Positions 32,128 to 46,800 of a stretch of DNA of 64,000 bases are shown one piece after another (positions within the stretch are counted from its first letter, which is position 1; every line of letters starts with the position of its first letter). Both the position numbers and the translations under genes were made by a program. The stretch is taken from positions 31,486,186 through 31,550,185 of the forward strand of contig OY804585.1 of NCBI GenBank assembly GCA_963680875.1, in the 5' to 3' direction. The notes below the pieces were generated by a model. That model had not been told where the DNA came from, searched no databases, and worked only from the letters and a program-made list of their open reading frames with translations. Source of the stretch: Bathymodiolus brooksi (taxonomy: Eukaryota; Mollusca; Bivalvia; Mytilida; Modiolidae).

Positions 32128-33450
32128 TTACTCAATGACACTATTTTCTTGGGGTAATATTACTCAATGACACTATTTTCTTGGGGGAATATTACTCAAT
32201 GACACTATTTATTTTCTTGGGGTGATATTACTAATTGACACTATTTTCTTGGGTAATATTACCCAATGACACTATTTTCATGGGTAATATTACTCAATGA
32301 CACTATTTTCATGGGTAACATTACTCAATGGCACTATTTTCTTGGGGTAATATTACTCAATGACACTATTTTCTTTGGGTAATCATTTCTTGGGGTAATA
32401 TTTATATAATAATACTCAATGACACTATTTTCTTGGGGTAATATTACTCAATGACACTATTTTCATGGGTAACATTACTCAATGGCACTATTTTCTTGGG
32501 GTAATATTACTCAATGACACTATTTTCTTTGGGTAATCATTTCTTGGGGTAATATTTATATAATAATACTCAATGACACTATTTTCTTTGGGTAATATTA
32601 CTCAATGACACTGTTTTCATGAGTAATATTACTCAATGTAATATTATACATTTATTTCCGTTGCATAAGGGAGATATGAAAATTTGTTCACCCTCGAAAT
32701 AGTCATATTTCCCTCTGGCAGCAATGACTTTCGAGGGTGAACGCCCGAGGGAAATATGACTATTTCGAAGGTGAATAAATTTTCATATCTCCCTTATGCA
32801 AGGGAAATGAATGTTTTATTCCACCAGGCCAACATTTTGATGAAATATTTTGGCCATCTTTGTTTACCAAATTATTATTTCGGAACATCTCTGGAGTTAT
32901 CTTTACTTACATGGAATACCGTTATATGACCAAATCGTTAAATCTTGAGAATTTCGAATAAGGGAAATACGATATTGTTGAGAGGGAAATACGATGTTGC
33001 TGAGAGAGAAATACGATGTTTTGATAAATGTCACGTGGGATTGTTTCGACCAATCGAATTTCTATATAAGTAGAATAAATATTATAGAGTGGAATAATAC
33101 TCAATGACACTATTTTCTTGGGGTAATATTACTCAATGACACAATTTTCTTGGGTGTAATATTACTCATTGACACTATTTTCTTGGGTAATATTACTCAA
33201 TGACACTATTTTCATGGGTAATTTCACTCATTGACACTATTTTTTTGGGTAATATTACTCATTGACACTATTTTCATGGGTAATTTTACCCATTGACACT
33301 TTTCTTGGGTAATTACTAGTATTACTCATTGACACTATTGCCTTGTACAATGGTACTCACTGATTCTATTTTCTTGTGTAATATTACTCAATTGACACTA
33401 TTTTTTGGGGGTAATATTACTCATTGACACTATTTTTGTGGGTAATATTA
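32128..33450. repeat. About 32-bp minisatellite, split in two
   Basis: Imperfect tandem units on the theme ATTACTCAATGACACTATTT then TCTTGGGGTAAT run from 32128 to 32640 and again from 33090 to 33450. A longer duplication of about 140 bp, carrying an odd TTTATATAATAATACTC variant, appears twice (about 32340-32440 and 32485-32590). The two halves are separated by a hairpin element and unique DNA. It lies in the intron after the 31780 exon. Confidence 0.85.
32661..32801. mobile_element. Hairpin MITE inside the minisatellite
   Basis: A 141-bp inverted repeat: TTGCATAAGGGAGATATGAA...TTCATATCTCCCTTATGCAA, with inner arms on TCGAAATAGTCATATTTCCC/GGGAAATATGACTATTTCGA. The central part carries another TTTCGAGGGTGAAC. 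No coding. Confidence 0.75.
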
Positions 33451-33459
33451 GGAGACTTA

Positions 33460-34068
33460 GGGGAAAGCCATCTCCCTCAGAAGCTCAGAAGTTACAATCA
33501 TTACTAGTATTCATATAAATCAATTGCTGTATAACATATGATTTGCCAATTTTATTTGACTTTTAAATATTTTGTCTTTAAGCGTACCTGATGAATGTTA
33601 TTTGAAAAACGCGTCCTGTGCATTAAATTTGGTATCTACGAAATAATGTCGCACGCTCCCCTTTAATTCTGCGCCTGGAATCGATTGATTTTCGCTGCCA
33701 TTCTTCTTCACAACACGCGCACGTAGGTAGCATTATCAGTTTAGGGGTAACAAGATGAAAGTCAAAGTCTTTGATAATTTCTGTTTAAATACATGTATGT
33801 ACAATTTTTATATGTAACGAAATATGAAAGCTATCAATAAATTAAGAACGAATATACCTATTATATTTTACAAAACCAAAGAGCATATAAATAAACAACA
33901 AGAACCTGGTGAGAATTTCATCATGTTCATAGATCAAAATATCCAAAATCTGGTAATTGACCAAATGCATTTTGATAAGCTTTATATTTTTACAATATAG
34001 CTAATGTTCTTGACAGATACCCAACAAGAACGCTTGTTGCCTATCAATCTATTGCCACAATAAATTGA
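33460..34068. other. No gene seen
   Basis: Unremarkable sequence after the minisatellite; short frames only. Confidence 0.4.
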
Positions 34069-34078
34069 TATTTTTTTT

Positions 34079-35052
34079 ATTAAAAGTTGCCAATATTCGA
34101 TGTTTTATACTAATTGCAGTTGACATTTTTCATGATATCATACGTAAATAGCCTAGAACGAAGGAAATACGTCGCTGTTTGATTTTCTTGCATCCAGTAA
34201 AGTATCAATGTTTACCGGCGCAATATTCATACGACCTGACAGTGAACTCATTCGGGAAAGCGTTTGCGCATGTGCGAAATTGTTTGTTGATGAAGAAAAT
34301 GTGCACATGACACAAATCGAATCGTGGAAGAACATAAACATTGACGGATTCTACACGAAAACGACACAAAAAGAAGGATTCAGCAAGCTTTGTGTAAACA
34401 TTAAAAAAAGATGTTATACCGACCTACTCCATTTTTCAGCACGTAAGCATATCAGTTAGTATCTTTTTTCGGCCGAATTGTATTTTGACAGTAGAATTGT
34501 ATCTAGTCATTTATATATTCTTTTTTTCAGGAGAAAACGCTAGGTGATATCTCTTTTAAATTAGAGATTAAAATAATGAACTTCATTGTTTTAAAAAAAA
34601 AAAAAATAATCATGACAACTCAAGTGTTGTCAATAATATGCAATACAATTTGTTTACAATTTTCCCTTTATCGGGGCCCTTTGCAGAGTTTGGGTTTGGT
34701 TTTATTGATTTCATCACGTATTTCCGATTTTAAGTGTCATTCTTACTAAACACCATTATATAATATTAACTGATTACCCTCGGATCCAATTTCATAGATA
34801 TATTTCTTAAATTATATCAATTCTAACGAATTTACATGCAACATGCTTACTCGGTTATTTATAGCAGTTATCAGTGTTCGGCAAACTTCGGAAAAGCAGC
34901 CTACTTATAATTAGGTCGTGTTAATGGCGATTCCACCAACATACATTCGAATTCTTTTCACTAATTACGACATTATAGCATATTTTTTAAACCTGGCTTC
35001 TTGTTCAGAACATTTTATTAGTATAAAACATCGAATATTGACAACTTTTAAT
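34079..35052. repeat. Inverted-repeat module, about 1 kb
   Basis: ATTAAAAGTTGCCAATATTC then GATGTTTTATACTAAT at 34079 recurs inverted at about 35017-35052 with one mismatch in 36 bases. This could be a MITE-like element or a local inversion scar. I see no target duplication. Confidence 0.5.
34208..34442 (+). CDS. Possible first coding exon, unrecognised
   Basis: ATG at 34208 in a fair context opens MFTGAIFIRPDSELIRESVC, then ACAKLFVDEENVHMTQIESW, and runs to a donor CAC|GTAAGC at about 34442. Base composition is richer in CpG than its surroundings. It lies within the 34079-35052 inverted-repeat module, so it may belong to a mobile element instead of a host gene. No family recognised. Confidence 0.35.
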
Positions 35053-35069
35053 ATAAACAAAAAAATTAA

Positions 35070-36190
35070 ATTCTGACAGCATTTAAGCATTACCGGTGGT
35101 ATATGTTAGCAACTTGCATTTTCGCTGATGTGGAGGAGACACATCCGGGCAACTCATACGGTCTGTTTCTCGACTTCAGACTTAACAAGATACCGGTATT
35201 TGTTTGTATAAGCAACCAACTTAACTCGGTTAATCATCATATTTTTTTTTAAATATGATTAAAATTAGGTGTTTCAAAGTTGGAACATTTTTTCATTTTA
35301 ATCTTCGACCCATCAGCATCTGACGATATCTTGCATCAAGTCTCGTCGGATAATATTTCCTACACAATAGGAAGCTCTAGACTCGGTGTTCTGTTCGTTT
35401 ATCTAAAGATTTTGTAGGCTCGTCGCTGATTTGCAGTTTCGAATGTGACCTCTGTGACCTGACACCGGGTGATATAAGATATTAGTGATGCTCCGCATAA
35501 AAAACAAGTAAAAGATCTCGTATACATGTAATTTTAATTAAACTGTATTTAAGCGTTTGTTTAGCATATTAATGAAGATTACAAAAGGGGCGGACATATA
35601 TTATGACAACGTGAGACAGACATATTGCGTAGCACTGAACCAAATACACGATGGCGACCATAACACTTCCGCACTGCCATGAACTCCCGTTTAGGGAGTT
35701 TGCTTCTCAACAACAGTCCTCTATCCAGAATATCGAGATATGATACATATGCCCTGGAATATCATAAGACGTACGAATATGGGATGAATGAGTGTTCATA
35801 AAATAATAACATATTTCAAAGTCAATTATTATGAAAAGAAAGTTTAAACAGTGATGGTCAACATTTCTACCAATATCAACAAAACGAACAGCCACCTCTC
35901 ATCTCAAATCATTGAACAAAAATAGACCACGTCATCTTGCGTTGGAAATCCAGGTCAGACACAAAAATGTAGCGGCGGGTTTAAACATAATCAACAAATA
36001 GCAGCATTTTTCATCATAGCGTTACGGAAGTCTAATAAATTAAAATGAAAATCGAATTGACCTCAACATGGTGCATTATCCTCCATGTTCAATAACATTG
36101 ACACTTCATGCTCTGCTCGTATTATTTTAATGTGTTGCAATCATAGCTAGTTATTTACTTTTAACCGATCGGAATGATGCATGTGGTTCG
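35070..36190. other. No gene seen
   Basis: Short frames only. A GTGACCTCTGTGACCTGACA phrase near 35446 resembles a steroid-receptor half-site pair by chance-level similarity. Confidence 0.35.
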
Positions 36191-36195
36191 TGTCC

Positions 36196-37236
36196 ATGAA
36201 GTGTCTACAGGCCATCCATCTGACACTTTGTGAACACAGGGCCCTTTTCTCGGGAAGATATGTCCACAAAGTGTCTGTAAGGAATCATATTGACAATTTG
36301 TGGACACGTGACCCTTGGCGTGGGAAGATGTGTCCTCAAAATGTCTGTAGAACATCGCATTGACACTGGACACATGACCCTTGCCTCGGGAAGATGTGTC
36401 CACAAAGGTGTATGTAGGGCATCACATTGACACTTTGTGGACACAGGACCATTGCTTCGGCAAGGTGTGTCCACAAAGTGTCTGTTGGACATCACATTCA
36501 CACTTTGTGGACACAGGACTCTTGACTCAGGAAGATGTGTCCACAAGGTGTCTGTAGGACATCACATTCACACTTTGTGGACACAGGACCCTTGACTCAG
36601 GAAGATGTGTCCGCAAAGTCTCTGTAGGGCATCACATGACACTTTGTGGACACAGGACCCTTGCGGCGGGAAGATGTGTCCACAACGTATCTGCAGGGCA
36701 TCATATGACACTTTGTGGACACAGGACCCTTGCCTCGGGAATGTGTGTCCACATAGTGTCTGTAGGACATCACATTCACACTTTGTGGATACAGGACCCT
36801 TGACTCAGAAAGATGTGTCCACAAACTGGCTGTAGGGCAACACTTTGACACTTTGTGGACACATGACTCTTGACTCAGAAGAAAGATGTGTCCACAAACT
36901 GGCTGTAGGGCAACACTTTGACACTTTGTGGACACATGACTCTTGACTCAGAAAGATGTGTCCACAAACTGGCTGTAGGGCAACACTTTGACACTTTGTG
37001 GACACATGACTCTTGACTCAGAAAGATGTGTCCACAAACTGGCTGTAGGGCAACACTTTGACACTTTGTGGACACAGGACCCTTGCCTCGGGAATGTGTG
37101 TCCACATAGTGTCTGTAGGACATCACATTCACACTTTGTGGATACAGGACCCTTGACTCAGAAAGATGTGTCCACAAACTGGCTGTAGGGCAACACTTTG
37201 ACACTTTGTGGACACATGACTCTTGCCTAGGGAAAA
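36196..37236. repeat. 70-bp satellite with hairpin-forming monomers
   Basis: About 15 tandem units of roughly 70 bp. Each carries GACACTTTGTGGACACA and, about 20 bases on, its inverse TGTGTCCACAAAGTGTC, so one monomer can fold into a 17-bp stem. Units on the left are the most diverged. On the right, ACAAACTGGCTGTAGGGCAA variants alternate in a repeated block (36721-36840 recurs at 37073-37190). Long frames on both strands are by-products. Confidence 0.9.
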
Positions 37237-37239
37237 TGT

Positions 37240-37828
37240 TTTTTTGTCAAGGTTACAATTTTCTTAAATTATTTAGAAAGCAATAGACAAGTATCTTATA
37301 CAAAGGTAACTCAATTTACCTGGTATTTCTCACTATTGTTTCTATGGGGATGCTTTTGATAAACCTACTGTATTTCATCTTTGAAATATCTAACTGAAAA
37401 CGTTTTACCTTGCCAACAATAGTCAAGTTTAATTAAGACATGTGTTCTTTGCTAATATACAGAAAAGTTTAGCAGGTTCGTCTTACTACCAAATAACAAC
37501 ATTTAAATACTAATATTATAGATGTGTTTTTCACTTGTAAAAAGCACTAATTTTAATTTCCAACAATATGTTTTGCTACATTTATTCTAGCTGTGTAGTA
37601 TGATAAAAATACAAATTGTGAATTGTATCAGTCGGCCCAGTAACAAGTGCGTACTAGTAGCACCAGCAATGATCGACCCTACTATGGTTGGGGTATATAG
37701 TGGCCATGTGTACATTTTTATGTGTAAGCAATACATTGTTCCCAGTATAATACGCCCAAATGGGAAAATATTTCTATTAACATCGACCCAAGGTTACAAA
37801 TGTCCCCAGTTTATTTGAAATAACTTAA
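37240..37828. other. Spacer between two satellites
   Basis: Non-repetitive AT-rich sequence. An open stretch at 37600-37818 has no coding character. Confidence 0.4.
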
Positions 37829-37829
37829 C

Positions 37830-40800
37830 TATACAGAAAACTAAATAATCGTCGACAACCACTATGCAGAAAACTAAATAATCGTCGACAACCGCTGTAC
37901 AGAAAACTAGATAGTCGTCAACAACCACTGTACAGAAAATTAAATAATCGTCGACAACCACTGTACAGAAAATTAAATAATCGTCGACAACCACTGTACA
38001 GAAAACTAAATAATCGTCGACAACCACTGTACAGAAAACTAAATAATCGTCGACAACCACTATACAGAAAACTAAATAATCGTCGACAATCACTATACAG
38101 AAAACTAAATAATCGTCGACAGCCACTGTACAGAAAATTAAATAATCGTCGACAATCACTGTACAGAAAACTAAATAATCATCGACAACCACTGTACAGA
38201 AAACTAAATAATCGTCGACAACCACTGTACAGAAAACTAAATAATCGTCGACAACCACTATACAGAAAACTAAATAATCGTCGACAACAACTGTACAGAA
38301 AACTAAATAATCGTCGACAACCACTGTACAGAAAACTAAATAATCGTCGACAATCACTATACAGAAAACTAAATAATCGTCGACAACCACTGTACAGAAA
38401 ACTAAATAATCGTCGACAACCACTATACAGAAAACTAAATAATCGTCGACAACCACTGTACAGAAAACTAAATAATCGTCGACAACCACTATACAGAAAA
38501 CTAAATAATCGTCGACAATCACTATACAGAAAACTAAATAATCGTCGACAACCACTGTACAGAAAACTAAATAATCGTCGACAACCACTGTACAGAAAAC
38601 TAAATAATCGTCGACAACCACTGTACAGAAAACTAAATAATCGTCGACAACCACTATACAGAAAACTAAATAATCGTCGACAATCACTATACAGAAAACT
38701 AAATAATCGTCGACAACCACTGTACAGAAAACTAAATAATCGTCGACAACCACTATACAGAAAATTAAATAATCGTCGACAACCACTATACAGAAAACTA
38801 AATAATCGTCGACAACCACTGTACAGAAAACTAAATAATCGTCGACAACCACTATACAGAAAACTAAATAATCGTCGACAATCACTATACAGAAAACTAA
38901 ATAATCGTCGACAACCACTATACAGAAAACTAAATAATCGTCGACAATCACTCTACAGAAAACTAAATAATCGTCGACAACCACTGTACAGAAAACTAAA
39001 TAATCGTCGACAACCACTATACAGAAAACTAAATAATCGTCGACAATCACTATACAGAAAACTAAATAATCGTCGACAACCACTGTACAGAAAATTAAAT
39101 AATCGTCGACAATCACTGTACAGAAAACTAAATAATCATCGACAACCACTATACAGAAAACTAAATAATCGTCGACAACCACTATACAGAAAACTAAATA
39201 ATCGTCGACAACCACTATACAGAAAACTAAATAATCGTCGACAATCACTATACAGAAAACTAAATAATCGTCGACAACCACTGTACAGAAAACTAAATAA
39301 TCGTCGACAACCACTATACAGAAAACTAAATAATCGTCGACAATCACTATACAGAAAACTAAATAATCGTCGACAACCACTGTACAGAAAATTAAACAAT
39401 CGTCGACAATCACTGTACAGAAAACTAAATAATCATCGACAACCACTATACAGAAAACTAAATAATCGTCGACAACCACTGTACAGAAAACTAAATAATC
39501 GTCGACAATCACTATACAGAAAACTAAATAATCGTCGACAACCACTATATACAGAAAACTAAATAATCGTCGACAACCACTGTACAGAAAACTAAATAAT
39601 CGTCGACAACCACTATACAGAAAACTAAATAATCGTCGACAATCACTATACAGAAAACTAAATAATCGTCGACAACCACTGTACAGAAAACTAAATAATC
39701 GTCGACAACCACTATACAGAAAACTAAATAATCGTCGACAACCACTATACAGAAAACTAAATAATCGTCGACAATCACTATACAGAAAACTAAATAATCG
39801 TCGACAACCACTATACAGAAAATTAAATAATCGTCGACAACCACTGTACAGAAAATTAAATAATCGTCGACAACCACTGTACAGAAAACTAAATAATCGT
39901 CGAAAATCACTATACAGAAAACTAAATAATCGTCGACAACCACTATACAGAAAACTAAATAATCGTCGACAACCACTGTACAGAAAACTAAATAATCGTC
40001 GACAACCACTATACAGAAAACTAAATAATCGTCGACAATCACTATACAGAAAACTAAATAATCGTCGACAACCACTATACAGAAAACTAAATAATCGTCG
40101 ACAATCATTATACAGAAAACTAAATAATCGTCGACAACCACTGTACAGAAAACTAAATAATCGTCGACAACCACTATACAGAAAACTAAATAATCGTCGA
40201 CAATCACTATACAGAAAACTAAATAATCGTCGACAACCACTGTACAGAAAATTAAATAATCGTCGACAATCACTGTACAGAAAACTAAATAATCATCGAC
40301 AACCACTATACAGAAAACTAAATAATCGTCGACAACCACTGTACAGAAAACTAAATAATCGTCGACAACCACTATACAGAAAACTAAATAATCGTCGACA
40401 ATCACTATACAGAAAACTAAATAATCGTCGACAACCACTGTACAGAAAACTAAATAATCGTCGACAACCACTATACAGAAAACTAAATAATCGTCGACAA
40501 TCACTATACAGAAAACTAAATAATCGTCGACAACCACTGTACAGAAAATTAAATAATCGTCGACAATCACTGTACAGAAAACTAAATAATCATCGACAAC
40601 CACTATACAGAAAACTAAATAATCGTCGACAACCACTGTACAGAAAACTAAATAATCGTCGACAATCACTACACAGAAAACTAAATAATCGTCGACAACC
40701 ACTATATACAGAAAACTAAATAATCGTCGACAACCACTGTACAGAAAACTAAATAATCGTCGACAACCACTATACAGAAAACTAAATAATCGTCGACAAC

Positions 40801-43800
40801 CACTATACAGAAAACTAAATAATCGTCGACAATCACTATACAGAAAACTAAATAATCGTCGACAACCACTGTACAGAAAATTAAATAATCGTCGACAATC
40901 ACTGTACAGAAAACTAAATAATCATCGACAACCACTATACAGAAAACTAAATAATCGTCGACAACCACTGTACAGAAAACTAAATAATCGTCGACAATCA
41001 CTATACAGAAAACTAAATAATCGTCGACAACCACTATATACAGAAAACTAAATAATCGTCGACAACCACTGTACAGAAAACTAAATAATCGTCGACAACC
41101 ACTATACAGAAAACTAAATAATCGTCGACAATCACTATACAGAAAACTAAATAATCGTCGACAACCACTATACAGAAAACTAAATAATCGTCGACAATCA
41201 CTATACAGAAAACTAAATAATCGTCGACAACCACTGTACAGAAAACTAAATAATCGTCGACAACCACTATACAGAAAACTAAATAATCGTCGACAACCAC
41301 TATACAGAAAACTAAATAATCGTCGACAATCACTATACAGAAAACTAAATAATCGTCGACAACCACTGTACAGAAAACTAAATAATCGTCGACAACCACT
41401 ATACAGAAAATTAAATAATCGTCGACAACCACTGTACAGAAAATTAAATAATCGTCGACAATCACTGTACAGAAAACTAAATAATCATCGACAACCACTA
41501 TACAGAAAACTAAATAATCGTCGACAACCACTGTACAGAAAACTAAATAATCGTCGACAATCACTATACAGAAAACTAAATAATCGTCGACAACCACTAT
41601 ATACAGAAAACTAAATAATCGTCGACAATCACTGTACAGAAAACTAAATAATCGTCGACAACCACTATACAGAAAACTAAATAATCGTCGACAATCACTA
41701 TACAGAAAACTAAATAATCGTCGACAACCACTATACAGAAAACTAAATAATCGTCGACAATCACTATACAGAAAACTAAATAATCGTCGACAACCACTGT
41801 ACAGAAAACTAAATAATCGTCGACAACCACTATACAGAAAACTAAATAATCGTCGACAACCACTATACAGAAAACTAAATAATCGTCGACAACCACTGTA
41901 CAGAAAACTAAATAATCGTCGACAACCACTGTACAGAAAACTAAATAATCGTCGACAACCACTATACAGAAAATTAAATAATCGTCGACAACCACTGTAC
42001 AGAAAATTAAATAATCGTCGACAACCACTGTACAGAAAACTAAATAATCGTCGAAAATCACTATACAGAAAACTAAATAATCGTCGACAACCACTATACA
42101 GAAAACTAAATAATCGTCGACAACCACTGTACAGAAAACTAAATAATCGTCGACAACCACTATACAGAAAACTAAATAATCGTCGACAATCACTATACAG
42201 AAAACTAAATAATCGTCGACAACCACTATACAGAAAACTAAATAATCGTCGACAATCATTATACAGAAAACTAAATAGTCGTCGACAACCACTGTACAGA
42301 AAACTAAATAATCGTCGACAACCACTATACAGAAAACTAAATAATCGTCGACAATCACTATACAGAAAACTAAATAATCGTCGACAACCACTGTACAGAA
42401 AATTAAATAATCGTCGACAATCACTGTACAGAAAACTAAATAATCATCGACAACCACTATACAGAAAACTAAATAATCGTCGACAACCACTGTACAGAAA
42501 ACTAAATAATCGTCGACAACCACTATACAGAAAACTAAATAATCGTCGACAATCACTATACAGAAAACTAAATAATCGTCGACAACCACTGTACAGAAAA
42601 CTAAATAATCGTCGACAACCACTATACAGAAAACTAAATAATCGTCGACAATCACTATACAGAAAACTAAATAATCGTCGACAACCACTGTACAGAAAAT
42701 TAAATAATCGTCGACAATCACTGTACAGAAAACTAAATAATCATCGACAACCACTATACAGAAAACTAAATAATCGTCGACAACCACTGTACAGAAAACT
42801 AAATAATCGTCGACAATCACTACACAGAAAACTAAATAATCGTCGACAACCACTATATACAGAAAACTAAATAATCGTCGACAACCACTGTACAGAAAAC
42901 TAAATAATCGTCGACAACCACTATACAGAAAACTAAATAATCGTCGACAATCACTATACAGAAAACTAAATAATCGTCGACAACCACTGTACAGAAAATT
43001 AAATAATCGTCGACAATCACTGTACAGAAAACTAAATAATCATCGACAACCACTATACAGAAAACTAAATAATCGTCGACAACCACTGTACAGAAAACTA
43101 AATAATCGTCGACAACCACTATACAGAAAACTAAATAATCGTCGACAATCACTATACAGAAAACTAAATAATCGTCGACAACCACTGTACAGAAAACTAA
43201 ATAATCGTCGACAACCACTATACAGAAAACTAAATAATCGTCGACAATCACTATACAGAAAACTAAATAATCGTCGACAACCACTGTACAGAAAATTAAA
43301 TAATCGTCGACAATCACTGTACAGAAAACTAAATAATCATCGACAACCACTATACAGAAAACTAAATAATCGTCGACAACCACTGTACAGAAAACTAAAT
43401 AATCGTCGACAATCACTATACAGAAAACTAAATAATCGTCGACAACCACTATATACAGAAAACTAAATAATCGTCGACAACCACTGTACAGAAAACTAAA
43501 TAATCGTCGACAACCACTATACAGAAAACTAAATAATCGTCGACAACCACTGTACAGAAAACTAAATAATCGTCGACAACCACTGTACAGAAAATTAAAA
43601 AATTGTCGACAACCACTATACAGAAAACTAAATAATCGTCGACAACCACTGTACAGAAAACTAAATAATCGTCGACAACCACTAAACAGAAAACTAAATA
43701 ATCGTCGACAACCACTATACAAAAAACTAAATAATCGTCGACAACCACTATACAGAAAACTAAATAATTGTCGACAATCACTATACAGAAAACTAAATAA

Positions 43801-46800
43801 TCGTCGACAACCACTGTACAGAAAACTAAATAATCGTCGACAGCCACTGTACAGAAAACTAAATAATCATCGACAACCACTGTACAGAAAATTAAATAAT
43901 CGTCGACAACCACTATACAGAAAACTAAATAATCGTCGACAATCACTGTACAGAAAACTAAATAATCGTCGACAACCACTGTACAGAAAACTAAATAATC
44001 GTCGACAATCACTATACAGAAAACTAAATAATCGTCGACAACCACTATATACAGAAAACTAAATAATCGTCGACAACCACTGTACAGAAAATTAAATAAT
44101 CGTCGACAACCACTATACAGAAAACTAAATAATCGTCGACAACCACTGTGCAGAAAACTAAATAATCGTCGACAACCACTATACAGAAAACTAAATAATC
44201 GTCGACAACCACTATACAAAAAACTAAATAATCGTCGACAACCACTGTACAGAAAACTAAATAATTGTCGACAATCACTATACAGAAAACTAAATAATCG
44301 TCGACAACCACTGTACAGAAAACTAAATAATCGTCGACAGACACTGTACAGAAAACTAAATAATCATCGACAACCACTGTACAGAAAATTAAATAATCGT
44401 CGACAACCACTATACAGAAAACTAAATAATCGTCGACAATCACTGTACAGAAAACTAAATAATCGTCGACAACCACTGTACAGAAAACTAAATAATCGTC
44501 GACAACCACTATACAGAAAACTAAATAATCGTCGACAACCACTATACAGAAAACTAAATAATCGTCGACAACCACTGTGGAGAAAACTAAATAATCGTCG
44601 ACAACCACTGTACAGAAAACTAAATAATCGTCGACAATCACTCTACAGAAAACTAAATAATCATCGACAACCACTGTACAGAAAACTAAATAATCGTCGA
44701 CAACCAATGTACAGAAAACTAAATAATCGTCGACAACCACTATACAGAAAACTAAATAATCGTCGACAACCACTGTACAGAAAACTAAATAATCGTCGAC
44801 AACCACTATACAGAAAACTAAATAATCGTCGACAACCACTGTACAGAAAACTAAATAATCGTCGACAACCACTATACAGAAAACTAAATAATCGTCGACA
44901 ACCACTGTACAGAAAACTAAATAATCGTCGACAACCACTATACAAAAAACTAAATAATCGTCGACAACCACTGTACAGAAAACTAAATAATTGTCGACAA
45001 TCACTATACAGAAAACTAAATAATCGTCGACAACCACTGTACAGAAAACTAAATAATCGTCGACAACCACTATACAGAAAACTAAATAATCGTTGACAAC
45101 CACTGTACAGAAAACTAAATAATCGTCGACAACCACTATACAGAAAACTATATAATCGTCGACAACCACTGTACAGAAAACTAAATAATCGTCGACAACC
45201 ACTATACAGAAAACTAAATAATCGTCGACAACCACTGTACAGAAAACTAAATAATCGTCGACAACCACTATACAGAAAACTAAGTAATCGTCGACAACCA
45301 CTGTACAGAAAACTAAATAATCGTCGACAACCACTATACAGAAAACTAAATAATCGTCGACAACCACTATACAGAAAACTAAATAATCGTCGACAACCAC
45401 TGTACAGAAAACTAAATAATCGTCGACAACCACTATACAGAAAATTAAATAATCGTCGACAACCACTGTACAGAAAATTAAATAATCGTCGACAACCACT
45501 GTACAGAAAACTAAATAATCGTCGAAAATCACTATACAGAAAACTAAATAATCGTCGACAACCACTATACAGAAAACTAAATAATCGTCGACAACCACTG
45601 TACAGAAAACTAAATAATCGTCGACAACCACTATACAGAAAACTAAATAATCGTCGACAATCACTATACAGAAAACTAAATAATCGTCGACAACCACTAT
45701 ACAGAAAACTAAATAATCGTCGACAATCATTATACAGAAAACTAAATAGTCGTCGACAACCACTGTACAGAAAACTAAATAATCGTCGACAACCACTATA
45801 CAGAAAACTAAATAATCGTCGACAATCACTATACAGAAAACTAAATAATCGTCGACAACCACTGTACAGAAAATTAAATAATCGTCGACAATCACTGTAC
45901 AGAAAACTAAATAATCATCGACAACCACTATACAGAAAACTAAATAATCGTCGACAACCACTGTACAGAAAACTAAATAATCGTCGACAACCACTATACA
46001 GAAAACTAAATAATCGTCGACAATCACTATACAGAAAACTAAATAATCGTCGACAACCACTGTACAGAAAACTAAATAATCGTCGACAACCACTATACAG
46101 AAAACTAAATAATCGTCGACAATCACTATACAGAAAACTAAATAATCGTCGACAACCACTGTACAGAAAATTAAATAATCGTCGACAATCACTGTACAGA
46201 AAACTAAATAATCATCGACAACCACTATACAGAAAACTAAATAATCGTCGACAACCACTGTACAGAAAACTAAATAATCGTCGACAATCACTACACAGAA
46301 AACTAAATAATCGTCGACAACCACTATATACAGAAAACTAAATAATCGTCGACAACCACTGTACAGAAAACTAAATAATCGTCGACAACCACTATACAGA
46401 AAACTAAATAATCGTCGACAACCACTATACAGAAAACTAAATAATCGTCGACAATCACTATACAGAAAACTAAATAATCGTCGACAACCACTGTACAGAA
46501 AATTAAATAATCGTCGACAATCACTGTACAGAAAACTAAATAATCATCGACAACCACTATACAGAAAACTAAATAATCGTCGACAACCACTGTACAGAAA
46601 ACTAAATAATCGTCGACAACCACTATACAGAAAACTAAATAATCGTCGACAATCACTATACAGAAAACTAAATAATCGTCGACAACCACTGTACAGAAAA
46701 CTAAATAATCGTCGACAACCACTATACAGAAAACTAAATAATCGTCGACAATCACTATACAGAAAACTAAATAATCGTCGACAACCACTGTACAGAAAAT

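Noticed and set aside
36161..37204. Several overlapping frames with HIFxxxSVHKVS-type repeats
   Set aside because: By-products of the 70-bp satellite on both strands.
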